Positions 40,567 through 49,898 of a stretch of 52,964 nucleotides of DNA are shown here, in pieces. Source of the stretch: JBBIJR01 sp037445875. GTDB taxonomy: Bacteria; CLD3; SB21. Within the stretch, counting starts at the first letter, position 1. Each line of letters starts with the position of its first letter. The DNA lies in NCBI GenBank assembly GCA_037445875.1, contig JBBIJR010000016.1, positions 1 through 52,964 on the forward strand, read 5' to 3'. The notes beneath the pieces are model-generated. The model saw nothing but the letters and a program-made list of their open reading frames with translations, was not told the DNA's origin and did no database searches. Both the position numbers and the translations under genes were made by a program.

Positions 40567-42582
40567 TCATGACGGTATGAGCCCGATCGTGAGATAAACG
40601 AGATGGGCAAACTGAACGTACTCGGGATACCGGGTTCGGAACGGCGTGTCGGTTCTTCGCAGGCACTCGATCACATCGGAGAGGCGCCGTGTTTTCGCGT
40701 GAGGCGATTTTCGCAGCAACTCTCCGTACAGGGCCACGGCCGATACGAAATCGAAAGCGTCCGAAGCGACACCGGCCGTCGGATCCGCGAGCGATACAGG
40801 GACTTCGACTTCCTCGGCCGCCTCGCCGCCGGGCCGTACGTATCGCAGCTTCAATGTCCCGGCAATGCCCGCGTGGGGATTCTTGAGTTTGAGTTCATAG
40901 AGCGCGACGGCGTAATGGCCCGCCCCGATCTCACCGCCGACGGGCCCTGCTTCCGTGAAGGACGCCGCTTTCATGGCCGACTTCTCGTATCCTACGAGTC
41001 GATAGGAATCGACAACATCCGGATCCCACACCGTCTGAATCCGTACGTCCCTGGCCACGATCTGCACGGTCCGCCAGTAGCCCTCCACGAACTGGCGCTC
41101 CGCTTCCGATTCACTGTCAAGGTAGTAGTGTCTGCCGTCGCCTTTGCGCGCCAGTTTCTCGAGCGCCGCATCGTGGTATTCTCCGACCCCGACGCCGCAC
41201 GCCATAAGGTAGATACCGCGTTCCCGGCCCCTTTCTATCGTACCCAGGAGCGCGGGCGTCGTGGTCTGTCCCTTGTTGGCGACGCCGTCGGTCCACAGCA
41301 TGACGTGGTTCACACAGGCGGTGTCGAATTGCCGCATCGCAACGCCATAAGCCGTACGAAGGCCCGTCTCCAGGTCGGTCCAGCCTTCGCTGCCGAGACT
41401 GTCCAGCGCACGGACCACTCGCATGAAATCGGCGGTCGGTTCTACGGCCACGCGCGCGACAGTGCCGAACGTGACCAGCGCCAGCCGGTCCGCCTGCGTG
41501 AGATTCGGCAGCATGCGCTGCAGCGAGTGCCGAACGAGACTGATCTTGCTTGCATCGTACATCGAGCCGGAAATATCCAGCAATAACGTCATCCGCAGCG
41601 GTTTGCGTTCCTCCGGCTTGAGCGTCCTGGACTGGACATCCACCTTGAGTAAAACGGTCGAATCGCTGATCGGAGATGGCCGGGAGGCCGTTCTTACCAG
41701 GAAGGGTTTGTCGAAGAAGATCGTATCGCGCAGGTCAAAGTAGTTGATCATCTCTTCGATGCGAACGGCGTCGGGAGGCGGAAGTCTTCGATAGTCAGTG
41801 AGGATTCGCCGGACGACCCCATACGAAGCACTGCTCACGTCAAGGCTGAAGGTAGAAGTTTTCTGCTGCGCGGTCGGGATGAACCCGGAGATTCCGTGGT
41901 CGGTGAACCTCATCTGTCCGATCTGGGATGCATACCAATCTTCGTAGTACATCTGCCGGTACTGCCATGAACTGACCCCTATGCCGCCGGAACCGACCCC
42001 GCCGCCGCCCGCACCCATCGAGGCGCCCAGCAACGATCCCGGATCGCCCAGGGAGGCTCTTCCATAGTAACCGAGATAACCGATACCACCGCCCCGGTGA
42101 CGACTGATCGAAGGAGCGTCCGCGAGCACTTGCGATTCATGGCTCGGGTTCACCGGCGTCCGCAGGAATTCCATATCTCTGCCGCCGTACTCCAGTCGCG
42201 TTTGGCCCGTCAGTTCATCCAGATTCATCATCAGCGTCCTGTGAAGGACCAGCCAGTCGGGCATCATTCTCATTCTCACATGGAGCTTCTGACTGTCTGC
42301 CAGCGCGACGGACGCGAGGATAAGGTGCTGATGGTCCGGCGTCCGGATCGTCAGGCGGTACGTTCCTGACGCGAGGCTGTCGAAGACGAAGCTACCGAAG
42401 GAGTCGATCGGGGCCACCCGTTGCGAATCGTTCAGGACCACCGAGCCGCTCTGCAGGACCCGCCCGGTCACCATATCGGAAAGGGATCCGGCAATGGAAC
42501 TGAGCCGCAGCTTTTCCGAGGGCTGCCGGCCGCAGCCGATCGCTGCGCCGATCAGGACCAGCGCAAAAAGAAAACGTTTCAT
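40567..42582 (-). CDS. VWA-domain lipoprotein (YfbK-like)
   Basis: 671 residues. Lipobox AAIGC gives a lipidated Cys17. Then follow a small carboxypeptidase-regulatory-like beta domain (about 30-105, ending SGTYRLTIRTPD), a Gly-rich linker (about 160-205) and a conserved N-terminal VWA-associated region (STFSLDVSSASYGVVRR). The VWA domain has an intact MIDAS (LLLDISGSM and later LWTDGVANKG), and the DUF3520-like end closes the protein. This order is that of E. coli YfbK. It should bind protein partners through a metal ion outside the inner membrane. GGAGGAGG precedes the ATG. Confidence 0.9.
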   Translation of the reverse strand: MKRFLFALVLIGAAIGCGRQPSEKLRLSSIAGSLSDMVTGRVLQSGSVVLNDSQRVAPIDSFGSFVFDSLASGTYRLTIRTPDHQHLILASVALADSQKLHVRMRMMPDWLVLHRTLMMNLDELTGQTRLEYGGRDMEFLRTPVNPSHESQVLADAPSISRHRGGGIGYLGYYGRASLGDPGSLLGASMGAGGGGVGSGGIGVSSWQYRQMYYEDWYASQIGQMRFTDHGISGFIPTAQQKTSTFSLDVSSASYGVVRRILTDYRRLPPPDAVRIEEMINYFDLRDTIFFDKPFLVRTASRPSPISDSTVLLKVDVQSRTLKPEERKPLRMTLLLDISGSMYDASKISLVRHSLQRMLPNLTQADRLALVTFGTVARVAVEPTADFMRVVRALDSLGSEGWTDLETGLRTAYGVAMRQFDTACVNHVMLWTDGVANKGQTTTPALLGTIERGRERGIYLMACGVGVGEYHDAALEKLARKGDGRHYYLDSESEAERQFVEGYWRTVQIVARDVRIQTVWDPDVVDSYRLVGYEKSAMKAASFTEAGPVGGEIGAGHYAVALYELKLKNPHAGIAGTLKLRYVRPGGEAAEEVEVPVSLADPTAGVASDAFDFVSAVALYGELLRKSPHAKTRRLSDVIECLRRTDTPFRTRYPEYVQFAHLVYLTIGLIPS

Positions 42583-42806
42583 GAGTCCTCCTCCGATGAG
42601 GTTGGGGTAGGTAGCCGTAGGGTCGATTGCTCTGACCTTGTCGGAAATCGCCCGGGACGTTGAGTGTCTTCAGACGATCACCGGTGAAATGTATCGGCTC
42701 GCTCGCGTTTTTGCAATGCAATACTTATGGGTTCTCTGAAGGACCTCTTGAATCCACCACGTGTACGGGCGTGAGGAGGGTCACTATAACGCCTGCGGGG
42801 CTGGGA

Positions 42807-43436
42807 TCAAGCACCCTTGTCAGAGTTATCATCCAGCGTCGATTGCCGAACAAAGACTCTGGGAATGAACATCGGAACTTTTTCCTTGTATTTTTTGTAA
42901 CTCAGTCCGAAGCGGCGTTCTAACTCTGGTTCCTCGATGACCTTAAGCGATATCACATTGAGCAGGAAGAAAATCGGCGTCCAGAGCAAAAGCATTGAGG
43001 TTGAGTTCAGGCAGAACCCAAGTCCAAAGAGGCAGGCAAAGACGCCGCTCAACATCGGATTGCGGACCATGGCATATGGCCCCCTTGCAACAAGCTCACG
43101 GGGCGGATTGAACGGAACAGGCGTGCCGTGTGCTTTTCTGAACAGGACCATGCACCAGATCCAGAGCGCCAGACCCGGTACTAGCAGTGAAAGTCCGATA
43201 CTGAATGCTATTGCTGTCGGAAGCAATGGCCGCAGATCCCATACGCGGTCCGTGTGCACGCTTCCAAAAACGGCGAGAAGCAGCAAGCCCGTAAAGATCA
43301 TCAACCCCACTGGAGTCAAAAGGGTGCGTCGACTCTCAGAGCCGGTCGCTACTGAATGGAACATCTCATGCAATTTCACTTCACGGTTCACCTGTTCCGC
43401 CGGGGTTCGGCAGCAAGTGTAAACAATTTCATTCAT
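42807..43436 (-). CDS. Isoprenylcysteine carboxyl methyltransferase-like membrane protein
   Basis: 209 residues with four or five hydrophobic helices after a charged N-terminus. Signature of the ICMT/PEMT superfamily is RGPYAMVRNPML followed by EEPELERRFGLSYKKY, which bind S-adenosylmethionine and the polar substrate. Bacterial members methylate small hydrophobic or lipid substrates of unknown identity. The ATG at 43436 has GAGGGC upstream. Start at 43364 (MFHSVATG) is an alternative because the first 24 residues are hydrophilic. Confidence 0.85.
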   Translation of the reverse strand: MNEIVYTCCRTPAEQVNREVKLHEMFHSVATGSESRRTLLTPVGLMIFTGLLLLAVFGSVHTDRVWDLRPLLPTAIAFSIGLSLLVPGLALWIWCMVLFRKAHGTPVPFNPPRELVARGPYAMVRNPMLSGVFACLFGLGFCLNSTSMLLLWTPIFFLLNVISLKVIEEPELERRFGLSYKKYKEKVPMFIPRVFVRQSTLDDNSDKGA

Positions 43437-43456
43437 GCCCTCAATAATAACTTGCG

Positions 43457-43486
43457 TTTATAAGGCTTTTCTTATAATTTTGTGAA
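43457..43486 (-). promoter_or_regulatory. Possible promoter of the ICMT-like gene
   Basis: On the minus strand TTCACA (43481-43486) and TATAAA (43457-43462) are spaced by 18 bases, about 20 bases before the start codon. One mismatch from consensus in each box. Confidence 0.5.
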
Positions 43487-43537
43487 CCGCTGGACATTTC
43501 GGTTCAAGGTCCGACCATATTCCATTCGGAGCGAGCT

Positions 43538-44851
43538 ATGAAAGCAAAGGTGTTCGAGAACGGTGTACTATTGGTGATCGCCCTGGCCTTCACCGCAGAC
43601 GCGAGCGCCCAGATCGGGAGTGTGTCGGCCGGCACCGATCGATACGGTACGTTCTATGCCTTTTCTGCCCGTTCCATCGGGAAGACCAATTTCTTCATGT
43701 TCCAGAACATCAAGTATTTCAGCGGCAACGCCGACCGCTTTGACGGCAGCACCACGTCCAGCGAGAGTGTCAGCGATTTTGGACTTCAGTTGGGCTTCAA
43801 CCTGGGCATCAGCAGTGAGTCCGACATTGTATTCAGCGGAAATTTCCTTCAAACCCCCAATCGCGCGCCGAGCATACCTCAAGACCAGGTTCTTACGCTA
43901 TCAGAGAACCTCGACATTCCGGATGATTTCTATCTGAACTTGAGATACCTGCCCTTTTCCTGGTCCAAGAACCGGATCAACATGGGTTTCATGGGCTCAT
44001 TGAAGTTCGAGGGTAACGGTTTTCCCAACGCACCGTTCCAGGTCTATTCGTCGGGAAAGGCCGAAGCGGGATTTGCGCTCTTGACGTCCTATTTCCAGAA
44101 AGCGGACGTGCCCGAGACCGGTTACTCGATGCACCTGAATCTCCAATACTGGAACCATTTGGACAACGGCGAGTACCTGAACTATTACGGCATCAATAAT
44201 GTGTCGGCCAGCGGCCCGAATGGACCGTCGTTGGTGGACACGGCGATCTCCAAAAACAATACATCCAGTTTCCGCTACGCATTGGGGTTGTCGTATCCCT
44301 TCATCATCGGTGAAGACTATCTGTACGTGATTGCAGATGTGTACGGGCACATGTTTCTGGCCAAACCGGCACCGGCCGCTTACAGCCGCCAGAACTTCGC
44401 CTATGCGGCGCTGGGGGTCAAGTATCAGATGATGGACTGGCTTGCGATCCATCTCGGTGGTGAGTTCCAGATCCTGAAAAGCACGACGGAGAAGACGGTC
44501 TCGAGTGCGGCAACGGGCATCGAGGACCTGACCGTATCGGGTTCCGATTATCCTTCCTGGCGGCTGATTGCCGGGGTTACCATGCCGTTGTCGCCGCGGG
44601 CGGCCACCTACCAGCCGGTCGTCCAAACCGTGACGGAAGTGCAGCGCGAGGACCGCAAGAAGAAGGAAGTGGAGAGCATCCTGTACAGCGAGCAGGAGAT
44701 CCAGAAGCGCAGCGTCAATTTTCAACCTGTTCGCCAGTTGCGGAGTATCTACAAGGATGCCGTGAACGAATACCTGAAGGTGTTGGAGCCGAAAGACAAG
44801 AAGCCGGTCGAGGAGTACGAGATACCCGTGGAGGACGAAGGAAATCCTTGA
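43538..44851 (+). CDS. Probable outer-membrane beta-barrel protein
   Basis: 437 residues. A signal peptide (to about residue 25, DASAQ) precedes many alternating strands with aromatic girdle residues (SIGKTNFFMFQNIKYF, DDFYLNLRYLPF, YSMHLNLQYWNHL). This is the habit of an 18- to 20-strand barrel. After residue 370 the chain becomes charged and probably helical (EVQREDRKKKEVESIL), an extension outside a barrel. I recognise no family. GGAG lies before the ATG. It is 36 bases upstream of the thiolase gene and may share its transcript. Confidence 0.7.
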   Translation: MKAKVFENGVLLVIALAFTADASAQIGSVSAGTDRYGTFYAFSARSIGKTNFFMFQNIKYFSGNADRFDGSTTSSESVSDFGLQLGFNLGISSESDIVFSGNFLQTPNRAPSIPQDQVLTLSENLDIPDDFYLNLRYLPFSWSKNRINMGFMGSLKFEGNGFPNAPFQVYSSGKAEAGFALLTSYFQKADVPETGYSMHLNLQYWNHLDNGEYLNYYGINNVSASGPNGPSLVDTAISKNNTSSFRYALGLSYPFIIGEDYLYVIADVYGHMFLAKPAPAAYSRQNFAYAALGVKYQMMDWLAIHLGGEFQILKSTTEKTVSSAATGIEDLTVSGSDYPSWRLIAGVTMPLSPRAATYQPVVQTVTEVQREDRKKKEVESILYSEQEIQKRSVNFQPVRQLRSIYKDAVNEYLKVLEPKDKKPVEEYEIPVEDEGNP

Positions 44852-44887
44852 TTTCGCAATGACGAAGGAAAAGAGGATACGACCGCG

Positions 44888-46078
44888 ATGAAACTCTCCA
44901 AAGACATTGTGATTGTCGAGGGCGCGCGTACCGCTTTCGGCAAGTTCGGCGGAACGCTCAAAGACTTCACGGCCACTCAGCTCGGCGTGGTTGCTTCGGT
45001 CGAAGCCATGCGGCGTGCCGGCGTCAAGCCCGAGGCGATCGACCACGTGGTGTTCGGTAACGCGTCGCAGACCAGCGCCGATGCCATTTACCTAGCGCGC
45101 CACGTGGCCCTGCAGTCCGGGCTGGCCCAGACCGTACCGGCGCTGACGCTCAACCGTTTGTGCGGCTCGGGATTTGAAGCCATCATCGAGGCCGCCCGGC
45201 AGATACTGATCGGCGAGTCTGAGGTCGTACTGGCCGGAGGAACCGAGAGTATGAGCCAGTCGCCGTTCGTCGTGCGAGGAACGCGCTTCGGCGTGGCACT
45301 GGGTCAGGCGATGAAGTTCGAGGACCAGCTGTGGGAGGCCCTCACGGATCCCCAGTGCGGTTTTTCCATGGCCCAGACGGCGGAGAACCTGGCCGACCGG
45401 ATGAAGATCTCGCGTACGGACTGCGATGCGTACGCGTATCTCAGCCAGATGCGCGCCAAGGAGGCGATCGTTTCCGGCCGCCTCAAGGAAGAGATCACCC
45501 CGATCGAGATCAAGACCCGCAAGGGTGTGAAGGTGTTCGATACCGACGAGCATCCACGGCCCGAGACGACGCCGGAAGGGCTGGCCACTCTGGCTCCGTA
45601 TTTCAAGAAAGACGGGACCATCACGGCGGGCAATGCCTCCGGCATCTGCGACGGCGCGGCAGCGGTCGTCGTGACGTCGATGGAAACGGCGAAGGCCAGG
45701 GGATGGCGGCCCATCGGACGGATCGTGACGTGGGGAACGGTGGGTGTGGAACCGGAGATCATGGGGATCGGTCCGGTGCCGGCCTCCCGAAAAGCGCTGA
45801 AAAACGTCGACATGAAATTGTCCCAGATCGATATTGTCGAGATCAACGAGGCCTTTGCGCCGCAGTACCTTGCGGTCGAGAGGGAACTCGGACTCAACCG
45901 CGACATCACCAACGTCAACGGCGGTGCGATCGCGCTGGGCCATCCGCTGGCCGCGTCCGGAGCGCGTCTGGTGCTTACGGCATTGTACGAACTGCGCCGG
46001 CGGAAGAGACAACTGGCTCTCACGTCTGCATGCATCGGCGGCGGACAGGGTACCGCCGTCATCGTCGAGGCCCTCTAA
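44888..46078 (+). CDS. Acetyl-CoA C-acetyltransferase (thiolase)
   Basis: 396 residues, the standard thiolase II length. Nucleophile Cys92 in NRLCGSGF, then GGTESMSQSPF, GNASGICDGAAAVVV, NEAFAPQ, the His in GGAIALGHPLAASG and the second Cys in ACIGGGQGTA complete the active site. It condenses or splits acetyl-CoA units, in butyrate/ketone-body metabolism or in beta-oxidation. With the acyl-CoA dehydrogenase at 49899 it may belong to fatty-acid breakdown, though the genes are not in one operon. GAGG lies about 11 bases before the ATG. Confidence 0.95.
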   Translation: MKLSKDIVIVEGARTAFGKFGGTLKDFTATQLGVVASVEAMRRAGVKPEAIDHVVFGNASQTSADAIYLARHVALQSGLAQTVPALTLNRLCGSGFEAIIEAARQILIGESEVVLAGGTESMSQSPFVVRGTRFGVALGQAMKFEDQLWEALTDPQCGFSMAQTAENLADRMKISRTDCDAYAYLSQMRAKEAIVSGRLKEEITPIEIKTRKGVKVFDTDEHPRPETTPEGLATLAPYFKKDGTITAGNASGICDGAAAVVVTSMETAKARGWRPIGRIVTWGTVGVEPEIMGIGPVPASRKALKNVDMKLSQIDIVEINEAFAPQYLAVERELGLNRDITNVNGGAIALGHPLAASGARLVLTALYELRRRKRQLALTSACIGGGQGTAVIVEAL

Positions 46079-46119
46079 TCCGTTCCACATTCTCGTGTCG
46101 ATAAACGAAAGGAGGTACT

Positions 46120-47601
46120 TTGCGTAACCTGATCTGGTTCGTGTTTGTCGCTGTGTTGCTGGACGGCTGCTCGGATGGAAACGATTCACCTACGACGCAG
46201 ACGACGCCTCCGGACATCGATACCGTGTTTCGCACGTACTGCGACGGCGGCACCTGCCACTTTCCCGACGATCACGGATTTGCCAGGTCGCTGCACGATA
46301 CGGTGGGTGGCGGTCTGGACCTTTCGTCATGGTCTACTTTGTTCGCCGGGTCCAATCATGGCGCGGTGGTGATCCCGTATGCGGCCCGTTTCAGTCATCT
46401 GGTGGAGCATATCGAGGGCACCCGTACGCCCATCATGCCGCCGGGCGGTCTCATGCCTGTGGCCGAGATCGACCGGATCCGCAACTGGATCGACAACGGG
46501 GCCCCGACCGAGGAAGGCCAGGAAGCTTTTGACGACGTGGATGATCGCCTCTGTACAACGAACCAGGGGGTCGACGCGGTCACCGTCATCGACGAGGCCA
46601 GCCTTCTCGAGATGAGGATCTGGGAAGTGGGCGACCGCACGGAGATTGAGAGCCCTCACGGCGTGCAGATCTCACCCGACGGCCACTATTTCTATGTTTC
46701 GATGATTGCCACGGGCGATGTCTTCAAATACGACGCGTGGACCGGACAGATGATTGGAAAGGCCAGTCTGGGGCAACCAGTGGCCTTGATCAAGCTCTCT
46801 GCCGACGGTCGAACCCTATACGTGACCACGAATTTTCAGGTCAACAACACCGGGCAGAACGGAAGCATCACGGCCATCAAGACCGCAGACATGAGCGTCG
46901 TGACGTCCGTCCTCGTTGGCATCAGTCCGCACGGCATCAACGTTTCCCGGGACGGGCGATGGCTCTACGTAACCGCCGTGTATTCCGACCGCATCTATGT
47001 CGTCGACACGCAAAGCAACGGCGTATACACGACGTTCGATGTTGCGTCCGACGTCGGTCCATCGCCGCTGTACGAGCCCTACCATGTCGGCGTGGGGCCG
47101 AAGAACCCGAGCGGATACGAGGACTACTTGTTCATCACCTGCCGAAAGAACGGCCAGGTGCGCGTATTCCAGCGGGCCGGAGACGCCGCTCCCGTTTTCT
47201 CCTTCGTGGATAGTGTGCTGGTTGGTTCTACGACGAACTCCAAGCCCATTCAACTGGATGTGACTCCGGACGGGCAGTTTATTTACGTCGCGAATTCCAA
47301 CGACAGCAGTATTTCCGTGATTCGGAAGGTGGGAACGGACTGGAGTTTATTCCAGACGATCACGGCGCAGACGGACTCGGGAGGCCGGGTGCATAGGCTG
47401 GCCCAGCCGAACGGTGTGGCCGTAAGCCGCGATGGACTGCGTGTCTACGTGTCGAATCGCAATCTATTCGGCAGTGTTCCGCCCCACCACGGAGGGGCGG
47501 GCGGCGTAGGATTGCTGAGTGTGATCGATGTAGCCACCAATTTGATCGTTAAGACGATCGAGTTGCAGCCCGACGCCTACAGTGTGGTCTGGTCGCCCTG
47601 A
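46120..47601 (+). CDS. Cytochrome-c-like and YVTN-propeller lipoprotein
   Basis: 493 residues from a TTG at 46120 with AAAGGAGGT four bases upstream. A lipoprotein-like start (VAVLLDGC, with an unusual Asp before Gly) is followed by a domain of about 100 residues containing CDGGTCHF and RTPIMPPGG, then EIDRIRNWIDNGAP. This is the pattern of a planctomycete-type cytochrome c with a CX4CH haem motif and a distal Met. From about 165 on, a seven-bladed YVTN/cd1-like propeller follows (PHGVQISPDGHYFYVS, PHGINVSRDGRWLYVT, PIQLDVTPDGQFIYVANS). I infer an electron-transfer or sensor lipoprotein in the periplasm. The last 25 bases overlap the convergent CPBP gene. Confidence 0.82.
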   Translation: MRNLIWFVFVAVLLDGCSDGNDSPTTQTTPPDIDTVFRTYCDGGTCHFPDDHGFARSLHDTVGGGLDLSSWSTLFAGSNHGAVVIPYAARFSHLVEHIEGTRTPIMPPGGLMPVAEIDRIRNWIDNGAPTEEGQEAFDDVDDRLCTTNQGVDAVTVIDEASLLEMRIWEVGDRTEIESPHGVQISPDGHYFYVSMIATGDVFKYDAWTGQMIGKASLGQPVALIKLSADGRTLYVTTNFQVNNTGQNGSITAIKTADMSVVTSVLVGISPHGINVSRDGRWLYVTAVYSDRIYVVDTQSNGVYTTFDVASDVGPSPLYEPYHVGVGPKNPSGYEDYLFITCRKNGQVRVFQRAGDAAPVFSFVDSVLVGSTTNSKPIQLDVTPDGQFIYVANSNDSSISVIRKVGTDWSLFQTITAQTDSGGRVHRLAQPNGVAVSRDGLRVYVSNRNLFGSVPPHHGGAGGVGLLSVIDVATNLIVKTIELQPDAYSVVWSP

Positions 47602-48539
47602 GGCGATTCGAGCACCGGAGCGGCCTCGGCCGGCTTAAACGGTTCGCTCTTCAGCGCCTCCTCCAACATTCGGTTCATCGTTTCCGAGGGACAGAAGAAT
47701 CGCCATACTATCCAGCAGGCAGCCAGACAGACAACTGTGCACATGGCGCCGCCTTCGGGGCCGAACGTTCCTCCCGTAATCCAGTCGGGTCCTGTCTCCT
47801 GTGAGATCGACAGCGGCTGAGTGACCGTCGTGCCGCTGACCGGCAGTCCCCAAATGTAACCCTGCGTGAAATTCCACGCAATGTGAATGCCTATAGCCAG
47901 CCAGAGGGAACGCGTTTGCAAATAGGCCAGCGACAACAGCACCCCGGCCAGTATGATATTGACAATACCAAATGGCGTGACATTAGGGTTGCCCATGTGT
48001 GCCACGCCGAACAGGCCGGAAAAAAGCACCACCGCCGGTAGTTTTCCCACGCCTTCTATCAGCGATTGGAACAGATAGCCACGGAACAATACTTCCTCGT
48101 GAATGCCCACGCCGACGAACAGCACCACATTCATCAACAACCCCCCAAGGACATATTCCGTTTCCGACCCTCCTATTTGAATGTCCTCGAATCCCATGGC
48201 CCACATGGCGCCGACGGCCGTCGTGAGCATGAGGAACCCGATGAGCAGTCCCCATCCCAGATCGATGAACGAGCGCGAACGGAGGGTCAGTCCCAGGGAG
48301 GAGAAACTGCGCTTGTCGATGAATCGAAACAGTACGGCCACCGCCGCCAACGAAACCAGCGTGGATACGGCCACCGTGAACGCTTCCTTGTACGACTTCT
48401 CGGGGATGAACCGAAGCGCAAGAAACACGAGCGGAGTCATGGCCGCGAGCAGAAGAGCGTAAGAGAGAAAGTACAGGGACATGCGCCAGACGGCTCGCAG
48501 TTGGTGGCGCGGATTGATGAATATCGTTCTAAGGTTCAA
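47577..48539 (-). CDS. CPBP-family intramembrane glutamic protease
   Basis: 320 residues with seven or eight helices. Active-site motif 1 is HEEVLFRGYLF (EExxxR), motif 2 is FGVAHMGNP, and motif 3 is IGIHIAWNFTQG. These are the Rce1/ABI-type proteases. The start is a TTG at 48539 with GGAG eight bases upstream. The C-terminal tail of about 45 residues is hydrophilic and Pro/Glu-rich. It is the last gene of a three-gene minus-strand unit with the cupin and yebC, 13 bases after the cupin gene. Confidence 0.92.
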   Translation of the reverse strand: MNLRTIFINPRHQLRAVWRMSLYFLSYALLLAAMTPLVFLALRFIPEKSYKEAFTVAVSTLVSLAAVAVLFRFIDKRSFSSLGLTLRSRSFIDLGWGLLIGFLMLTTAVGAMWAMGFEDIQIGGSETEYVLGGLLMNVVLFVGVGIHEEVLFRGYLFQSLIEGVGKLPAVVLFSGLFGVAHMGNPNVTPFGIVNIILAGVLLSLAYLQTRSLWLAIGIHIAWNFTQGYIWGLPVSGTTVTQPLSISQETGPDWITGGTFGPEGGAMCTVVCLAACWIVWRFFCPSETMNRMLEEALKSEPFKPAEAAPVLESPQGDQTTL

Positions 48540-48552
48540 GAGGTTGGCTCCG

Positions 48553-49011
48553 TTATGTGATCTGACCGTGTAAGTGAGGAAATTGTTTCAACAGTTGTTC
48601 GGTGTCGATCATTTCGAAGTCGTGGTAATCAAACCCCGGCGTGACCGTGCACCCAGCCAGCGTATAAGCGCCCTCCGATCGCGCGGATTGCCAGTAGCGG
48701 GCCGGGACCAAGAGCTGCGGCACATTGCCTTGGTCGAGATCGATGCCCAACCGACAGCGCGACAGCACTCCTACGGGGGAGATGAGGGAAAGTTCCAGCG
48801 GGTGGCCGGCGTGAAAGAAATACATTTCGTCGTGCACAACGCGGTGCCACCGGGAGACCTCGCCGCCTCGCAACAGGAAGTAGATCGAGGTTCCGCAGGA
48901 ACGCGGAGGGTCCCTTCGGGCTTCGGAGGGGCAGCGGTACGTTTCACGAAACGCGCCGCCTTCGGGGTGAGGCTGCAGTTCCAGTATCCGGATAATGTCG
49001 TCAGCCGTCAT
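48553..49011 (-). CDS. DUF985-family cupin
   Basis: 152 residues with the DUF985 fold: HPEGGAFRETYR at the start, SIYFLLRGGEVSRWHRVVHDEMYFFHAG in the middle (metal-binding His/Glu) and TPGFDYHDFEM at the end. Members are small cytoplasmic cupins of unknown activity, possibly sugar or nucleotide binding. The ATG at 49011 is four bases after the yebC stop, so translation is probably coupled. Confidence 0.9.
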   Translation of the reverse strand: MTADDIIRILELQPHPEGGAFRETYRCPSEARRDPPRSCGTSIYFLLRGGEVSRWHRVVHDEMYFFHAGHPLELSLISPVGVLSRCRLGIDLDQGNVPQLLVPARYWQSARSEGAYTLAGCTVTPGFDYHDFEMIDTEQLLKQFPHLHGQIT

Positions 49012-49015
49012 CCGG

Positions 49016-49723
49016 TCATTTCATGTTGTGGAACACGGCCTGCACGTCGTCGTCCTCGTCGAGTTTGTCGATCAAGGCCTGCACCTCGCCCGCACGGTCG
49101 TCATCCAGTTCCGTGCTGGCCGTGGGAATACGCTGGATGTCGGCGCTGAGCACGTTGATGCTCTTTTGTTCAAGCCCCTTTTGCATGGCCGCGTAGTCTT
49201 CGAACCGGGTGTATACGACCGCCTCGCCTTCTCCCGTCTCGATTTCATCCGCGCCCAGGTCGATCAAGTCCAATTCGAGCGCCTCCTCGTCCTTCCCCTC
49301 CGTGCTGATGCGAAAGACACCCTTGCGCTCGAACATAAACGCGACGGAGTTGGTGGTGCCGAGTGAGCCGCCATTCTTGGACAGCAGATGGCGGATGTTG
49401 GCCACCGTCCGTGTCGGGTTGTCGGTGGCACATTCGATCATCAGGGCGATGCCGTGCGGCCCGTAGGCCTCGTACACGATTTCCTCCAGGTCCTTGTCCT
49501 CTTTGTTCGAGGCCCGCCGGATGGCGGCTTCGATCCGGTCCTTGGGCATGTTGACCGTCTTGGCCATCTGGATGGCCATTCGCAGGCGCGGGTTGTTGTC
49601 GGGGTCGGGGCCGCCCAACCTGACGGCTACAGCGATTTCCTTGCCGATCTTGGTGAAAGCTTTGGACATCCGCGCAAAACGTGCGAACATCTTGTACTTC
49701 CGCTTTTCAAATATGCGTCCCAT
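49016..49723 (-). CDS. yebC: YebC/PmpR-family protein
   Basis: 235 residues from the ATG at 49723. The three-domain YebC fold is clear: ARFARMSKAFTKIGKEI at the start (a diverged form of the common KxxKxAxRxKxFxKLxREI), NPRLRMAIQMAKTVNMPKDRIEAAIRR, and EAYGPHGIALMIECATDN. The start of the protein reads MGRIFEKRKYKMFARFARM and not the common MAGHSKWANIK, so it belongs to the subgroup with that alternative beginning. Members are DNA-binding regulators or, as recently shown for some, translation factors that relieve proline stalling. Upstream frame extension is not supported. Confidence 0.93.
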   Translation of the reverse strand: MGRIFEKRKYKMFARFARMSKAFTKIGKEIAVAVRLGGPDPDNNPRLRMAIQMAKTVNMPKDRIEAAIRRASNKEDKDLEEIVYEAYGPHGIALMIECATDNPTRTVANIRHLLSKNGGSLGTTNSVAFMFERKGVFRISTEGKDEEALELDLIDLGADEIETGEGEAVVYTRFEDYAAMQKGLEQKSINVLSADIQRIPTASTELDDDRAGEVQALIDKLDEDDDVQAVFHNMK

Positions 49724-49898
49724 GGTTTCTATCCCGCTGATGAATGGCCCGGAAGCCTCGCCCGAGGAATTCAGCCGTCGACCGGACACCTGATAAAAGT
49801 CATGTCCGATCAGGCTTTCCTCGCTTAAATTGCACCAAGTTAGACAAGTAAGATAAAGAATCAAGCCCCCGTGCAATCCCTCAAAACCGGAGGGCCCC

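Noticed and set aside
43997..46189. Long minus-strand frames (349 and 365 codons) across the barrel and thiolase genes
   Set aside because: Shadows. The plus strand has signal peptide and thiolase active site, and the minus frames have none.
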